Below the pieces are notes generated by a model. That model did not search any database. It was not told where the DNA came from and saw only the letters and a program-made list of their open reading frames with translations. Both the position numbers and the translations under genes were made by a program. A DNA stretch of 64,000 bases from JBBEBE01 sp040882505 (lineage in GTDB: Bacteria > Bacteroidota > Rhodothermia > Balneolales > Balneolaceae), in assembly GCA_040882505.1 (NCBI GenBank), contig JBBEBE010000002.1, positions 310,001 through 374,000 of the forward strand, read 5' to 3'. This document shows positions 60,714 through 64,000 of the stretch, in pieces (the stretch's first letter is position 1; the number at the start of each line of letters is the position of its first letter).

Positions 60714-60910
60714 GGATCAATATGCTGAATGGTTGGTTCTGTGTGGATCCGGACCCGATTCGGGAGCCGCATCGACGAAACAAGGTTTCCGTGGTCAGTA
60801 ATTTTAACGATTCAGGCACTCAAAATGGATGTTTGACGCTTTCTTTTCAAGAGCAGAATGGCGGATATATTTTATATACATTGTCTGCAAATCGAACCAA
60901 ATCTGAATGC
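60714..60910. promoter_or_regulatory. Divergent promoter region eboA / Nramp-like gene
   Basis: 197 bases without a gene. They hold an 11-bp palindrome CCCGATTCGGG (60754-60764) and an AT-rich TATATTTTATATACA tract about 40 bases before the transporter ATG. An upstream open frame joined to the transporter is not protein-like. Confidence 0.4.
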
Positions 60911-62182
60911 ATGCTTAAAAAGATCTCCCTGTTTCTACTTTCAGTCGGCCCCGGAATCTTCGGGATTGGTTACACAATCGGCACCGGCAGTGTGACGACC
61001 ATGTCGGTTGTCGGAGCCGATTACGGACTTCAACTTCTCTGGGTACTCTTTTTTGCGTGTCTCTTCTCGTATGTCCTCATGGAGTCGTTCGGTCGATACG
61101 GCGTCGTGGCAAATGACACGACGATCCAGGGCTTCAAAAATCGTCTCGGAATTCCACCCGGATTGCGAAAAGGAGTGGCGCTGCTTACGGTCATCGGTGT
61201 GGTCATGGCTCAATGGTCGTCCCTCTCCGGAATCGTGGGTCTTTCGGCCAGCGCACTCTGGGAGACGGCCTCCCTCTTTTTTCCTGGATTGAACCCGGAA
61301 AGTTACTGGGCTGTACTGCTTCTTGCCATGGGGCTGATGGCTATTATGTACGCACTTTTGCTTGTCGGTCAATACAGCTTTTTCGAAAAAGTTCTCATCT
61401 TCTTTGTGACGCTCATGGGGATCGCCTTTTTCCTCTCCATGTTCATGGTCCTGCCGGAACCAGGGGCCATCGCCCGGGGGTTGGTGCCAAGTATCCCGGA
61501 AACCGGAAACAGTAAATTGATGATTGCGGCGTTGGTTGGAACCACCATGGCAGCCCCTACGTTTGTGACGCGTCCTCTGTTGATGAAAGGGAAAGGCTGG
61601 TCCCGGACCAATATTCGGGAGCAGAGACGGGACGCACTGGTTGCTGCGGTGTTGACCTTCGTTGTTTGTGCGGCCATCATGATTACAGCGACGGGTGCAC
61701 TGCACGCCAACGGGCTTCGCATTGAGCGGGTTCTCGACATGGTTTATACGCTTGAACCGATTGCCGGTCAGTTTGCCGTTGCACTGTTCATGCTGGGAGT
61801 CTTGAGTGCAGGCCTCTCTTCCGTGTTCCCGATCTTGATGGTGCTTCCCTGGCTTCTCTCTGATTACGAAGTAGGGGAGATGGATACGGATTCGACTCGA
61901 TTCAAGTTGCTCACCGGTTTGGCCTGTATTGTGGGACTCATGGTACCCGTTCTCGGGTTCAACCCGATAGTGGCCCAAATTGCCACCCAGATCGTCAGTA
62001 CATTCATTTTGCCTCTTGTGATTGCAGGAATGTTCTATTTGGTCAACCAAGAAGAGTGGATGGGTGAACACAAAGCGGGGATTTGGCTCAATACCGGGCT
62101 TGCGTCTGCCTTTGTATTTGCTTCGGTTATCTCGTTTACCGCTCTGTTGTCTCTCATTGAACTGATTCAGGAGTTGGTCTGA
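60911..62182 (+). CDS. Nramp-related transporter lacking the canonical metal motif
   Basis: Protein of 423 residues with about eleven transmembrane helices of Nramp type. TM1 reads GPGIFGIGYTIGTGS where metal transporters have Asp-Pro-Gly-Asn, and the TM6 region GTTMAAPTFVTRPLL lacks the Met-Pro-His motif. It is therefore unlikely to carry Mn or Fe. The next gene (KDPG/KDPGal aldolase) overlaps its stop as TGATG, and the 2-dehydro-3-deoxygalactonokinase gene lies opposite, so a role in taking up an aldonate or keto-deoxy sugar acid is more likely. ATG 60911 gives a proper TM1 start. Confidence 0.82.
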   Translation: MLKKISLFLLSVGPGIFGIGYTIGTGSVTTMSVVGADYGLQLLWVLFFACLFSYVLMESFGRYGVVANDTTIQGFKNRLGIPPGLRKGVALLTVIGVVMAQWSSLSGIVGLSASALWETASLFFPGLNPESYWAVLLLAMGLMAIMYALLLVGQYSFFEKVLIFFVTLMGIAFFLSMFMVLPEPGAIARGLVPSIPETGNSKLMIAALVGTTMAAPTFVTRPLLMKGKGWSRTNIREQRRDALVAAVLTFVVCAAIMITATGALHANGLRIERVLDMVYTLEPIAGQFAVALFMLGVLSAGLSSVFPILMVLPWLLSDYEVGEMDTDSTRFKLLTGLACIVGLMVPVLGFNPIVAQIATQIVSTFILPLVIAGMFYLVNQEEWMGEHKAGIWLNTGLASAFVFASVISFTALLSLIELIQELV

Positions 62183-62820
62183 TGAATACAAAGTTGCGAA
62201 ATCACATTTTGAAGAGCCGCCTGTTACCGGCTGTGACGTTGGAACATGCAGAAAAGGCGGTATCCGTCGCCAAGGCTCTACAGAAAGGCGGGCTGAACCT
62301 GATGGAGATCACGTTCCGGACAGAAGGAGCCGCTCGCGCCATCGATGCCATTCGTCAGTCGGTTCCTTCGATGGTTATTGGTGCGGGGACACTCTTAACG
62401 AAAGAGCAGGTTGACGAGGCGCGCGAGGCGGGTGCACAGTTTGGGTTGGCACCCGGATATCAGCCCGAATTGGTCGCACATGCCGAGTCCATCGGGTTGC
62501 CGTTTATTCCGGGAGTTTCGACACCGTCCGAAATCGAGTGCGCCATGACTCAAGGGTGTTGGATCCAGAAGCTTTTTCCGGCGAATTTGCTGGGTGGTCC
62601 GGATCTGATTCGTTCACTGACCGGGCCATACAAGCATACGAACCTTCGCCTCATCCCCATGGGAGGGGTTGGACTGGAGACGTTGACGGACTATTCGGGC
62701 CTTTCGTTGATCGGGGCACTCGGAGGATCATGGTTGACGCCGACATCTGCCATCGATCGCGGAGAATTCGACAAAATCACCACACTGGTTCGGGAGTCAA
62801 TCGAGAAGATCCGAGTTTAA
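62182..62820 (+). CDS. KDPG/KDPGal aldolase, E. coli Eda-like
   Basis: Protein of 212 residues. The Schiff-base Lys130 lies in CWIQKLFPANLL, Glu42 and Arg46 in LMEITFRTEGA, and the phosphate loop ends GALGGSWLTP. Unlike the aldolase at 22873 it has the Eda-type Arg and GGSWL. It yields pyruvate and glyceraldehyde 3-phosphate from KDPG or its galacto epimer; the neighbouring galacto-kinase favours the latter. It is coupled to the transporter by a one-base overlap and its end overlaps the kinase gene end by 24 bases (convergent). Confidence 0.9.
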   Translation: MNTKLRNHILKSRLLPAVTLEHAEKAVSVAKALQKGGLNLMEITFRTEGAARAIDAIRQSVPSMVIGAGTLLTKEQVDEAREAGAQFGLAPGYQPELVAHAESIGLPFIPGVSTPSEIECAMTQGCWIQKLFPANLLGGPDLIRSLTGPYKHTNLRLIPMGGVGLETLTDYSGLSLIGALGGSWLTPTSAIDRGEFDKITTLVRESIEKIRV

Positions 62821-63753
62821 ATCGAGCCAGTGAAGTTGACCGGCGACGGTCAATGGGTCCGGGAGGTCCAACGACACGATTCGGTATCCCCGTTCCTGCA
62901 GAGCTGTCCGGTAGAGGGGTTCAAGAGCAGGAGCCCCTGATACGACGACATCCATCGAATCAGGACCGGGAAGCCCCTCCAATTCACACCCGATCAACAA
63001 CCCGCTCAAATAGGAACGACTGATACGGTCGCCATCGGATCCGTTCAATACCTGACGTGCCCGAATGGTAAAAAGAGTGTGGAGCCACTCCTGCTTTCCC
63101 GAATCCCGGACACCCTCAAGAAATGAATCCGTGGAATTCGCATCCTCGAACGGCCCGAGAGAAGAGGAGAGAATGGTTGACGACTGAATCACCTCGAAAA
63201 GTTCGCCGGTCATCCACGTTTTGAACCCTTCCATTTGACGGCTGCGTAGGTAGAGGTGTTTGCTGTGGGTTCCCGGAAGCAGAACGATGAGATCCTTGTC
63301 CGGTAATACTCCGGACATGCCCAGGAGCTGAATTTCTTCTCCCCGCATGACGTCATCGGCCGACGCAATTCCGGAGAGAAGGATAATCGGCCATGGACAG
63401 GTATCGTCTGCCTGAATATGATCAAACGGGATGTTGGGGGTTTCAAGAGAAAGCGGCAGGTCTCCATAGGGGAGTTCGTTCATTCCGATCGAGGAGCTTG
63501 CCATGCCGGAAAGCAGGACGGTGAGTCCGTCGGTATTCTCCGAAAGGGTTTCTGAAAACTCACGCAGATGGGTTGCAAGTTTGTCTCTGAAAAAACGTGT
63601 TCGATTCGGTTCGTTTGATGCCCGCCACTGTCGGTCCACTTCTTTGATCCCGATGGGAGCCTGATGGTGTGCCACGACCGAACGGTCGGATTGACGAACA
63701 AAATAGAGGCGAAACGAACTGGTTCCCCAGTCACAACAAAAAATATGGGTCAT
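62797..63753 (-). CDS. dgoK: 2-dehydro-3-deoxygalactonokinase
   Basis: Protein of 318 residues. DgoK features are FCCDWGTSSFRLYFV at the N-terminus, LLSGMASSSIG, EEIQLLGMSGVLP, LIVLLPGTHSKHLYL and FKTWMTGELFEVI. It phosphorylates 2-keto-3-deoxygalactonate with ATP, giving KDPGal for the aldolase encoded on the other strand. Its upstream neighbour on the same strand is an incomplete gene ending 24 bases before it. Confidence 0.93.
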   Translation of the reverse strand: MTHIFCCDWGTSSFRLYFVRQSDRSVVAHHQAPIGIKEVDRQWRASNEPNRTRFFRDKLATHLREFSETLSENTDGLTVLLSGMASSSIGMNELPYGDLPLSLETPNIPFDHIQADDTCPWPIILLSGIASADDVMRGEEIQLLGMSGVLPDKDLIVLLPGTHSKHLYLRSRQMEGFKTWMTGELFEVIQSSTILSSSLGPFEDANSTDSFLEGVRDSGKQEWLHTLFTIRARQVLNGSDGDRISRSYLSGLLIGCELEGLPGPDSMDVVVSGAPALEPLYRTALQERGYRIVSLDLPDPLTVAGQLHWLDLNSDLLD

Positions 63754-63777
63754 AATCGGGACTCAATGATCCAACTA

Positions 63778-64000
63778 TTACATTTTACAGAGATACTCGG
63801 GACGACCGGTCTCCCATTCGGTGGACCTTTTTCCGTCCTGAAAGAGTTGTAAAAATGCTTGTTTCCACTCTCCTTTCCAACCCGATGTTTGTATTTTGAG
63901 CACTCTGAATGAATGAACAATCGAGTTGATTCCGAATTTGGCATGTACAAAATTGAGCAGAGTTTCGAGGTTCGATATCACTACCCGGTCCACTTTGTTG
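63778..64000 (-). CDS. Unidentified protein, C-terminal fragment
   Basis: A reverse-strand frame enters from the right edge and ends at TAA 63780-63778. About 73 residues are visible, ending WKQAFLQLFQDGKRSTEWET and then GRPEYLCKM. Coding-like composition and the lack of a competing frame support a real gene, read into dgoK. I do not recognise the family. Confidence 0.5.
   Translation of the reverse strand, partial: NKVDRVVISNLETLLNFVHAKFGINSIVHSFRVLKIQTSGWKGEWKQAFLQLFQDGKRSTEWETGRPEYLCKM

Noticed and set aside
60635..60910. Longer Nramp-like start with 92 extra residues
   Set aside because: The extension overlaps eboA and has no membrane or domain character; the ATG at 60911 directly precedes TM1.
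60941..62191. Minus-strand open frame (416 codons) over the Nramp-like gene
   Set aside because: The product is full of Arg, His, Gln and Gly with no fold signature, while the plus strand gives clear transmembrane helices.
1..64000. CRISPR arrays, tRNA/rRNA genes, insertion sequences, prophage
   Set aside because: I saw no regularly spaced repeats, tRNA cloverleaf sequence, transposase or phage structural gene; the only mobile signal is the cassette array.

Overview
The window looks like chromosome from a marine or saline member of the Bacteroidota superphylum, most likely the Balneolota/Rhodothermota side (inferred from gene content only). Pointers are a SusC/SusD pair under an ECF sigma/FecR switch, a GWxTD protein, an FtsE-type ATPase, Ebo proteins, FG-GAP/ASPIC-UnbV and TolB-propeller lipoproteins, and a moderately high GC that drops sharply only at 9.1-11.8 kb. 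No rRNA, tRNA, CRISPR array, IS or prophage was recognised.

Layout. (a) 1-9.1 kb: a truncated thioesterase, then recC-recB-recD with overlapping ends. (b) 9.3-11.8 kb: an AT-rich array of three integron-type gene cassettes (PIN-like protein; membrane-anchored beta protein; VapBC), each followed by an attC-like site, with no integrase in view. (c) 11.8-19.5 kb, minus strand: aquaglyceroporin, patatin/outer-membrane barrel, then a tight TPR-GWxTD-pdxA-methyltransferase-ftsE operon. (d) 19.7-32.4 kb: an exported propeller-amidohydrolase, KDPG aldolase, KDG kinase, an exported SelA/DgaE-like PLP enzyme, cytochrome c, a sugar dehydrogenase, a lactonase and a large FG-GAP lipoprotein. (e) 32.4-35.6 kb: tandem universal stress protein and a two-part sodium:solute symporter. 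(f) 35.7-44.2 kb: second PLP enzyme (fused to a beta domain), ECF sigma, FecR, SusC with an STN domain, SusD. (g) 44.4-54.8 kb: third PLP enzyme, three related exported amidohydrolases, five RidA proteins (four exported), an exported RraA-like aldolase and a bile-acid-type sodium symporter. (h) 55-57.8 kb: exported Gfo/Idh/MocA, DUF1080 and gluconate-2-dehydrogenase-subunit-3 proteins (3-keto-glycoside type). (i) 57.8-60.7 kb: reduced ebo cluster (A, B, C). (j) 60.9-63.8 kb: Nramp-like transporter lacking the metal motif, KDPG/KDPGal aldolase and 2-dehydro-3-deoxygalactonokinase.

Main hypothesis: regions d, f and g encode periplasmic catabolism of an (N-acylated) 2-amino aldonic acid or similar amino acid. 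Import would be through SusCD, with oxidation by dehydrogenase plus cytochrome c, lactone opening by SMP-30, deacylation by the amidohydrolases, ammonia elimination by the PLP enzymes, and hydrolysis of the enamine/imine by RidA. The 2-keto acid would then be imported by a sodium symporter and finished by KDG kinase and KDPG aldolase. Families and export signals are read from sequence; substrate and route are inference.
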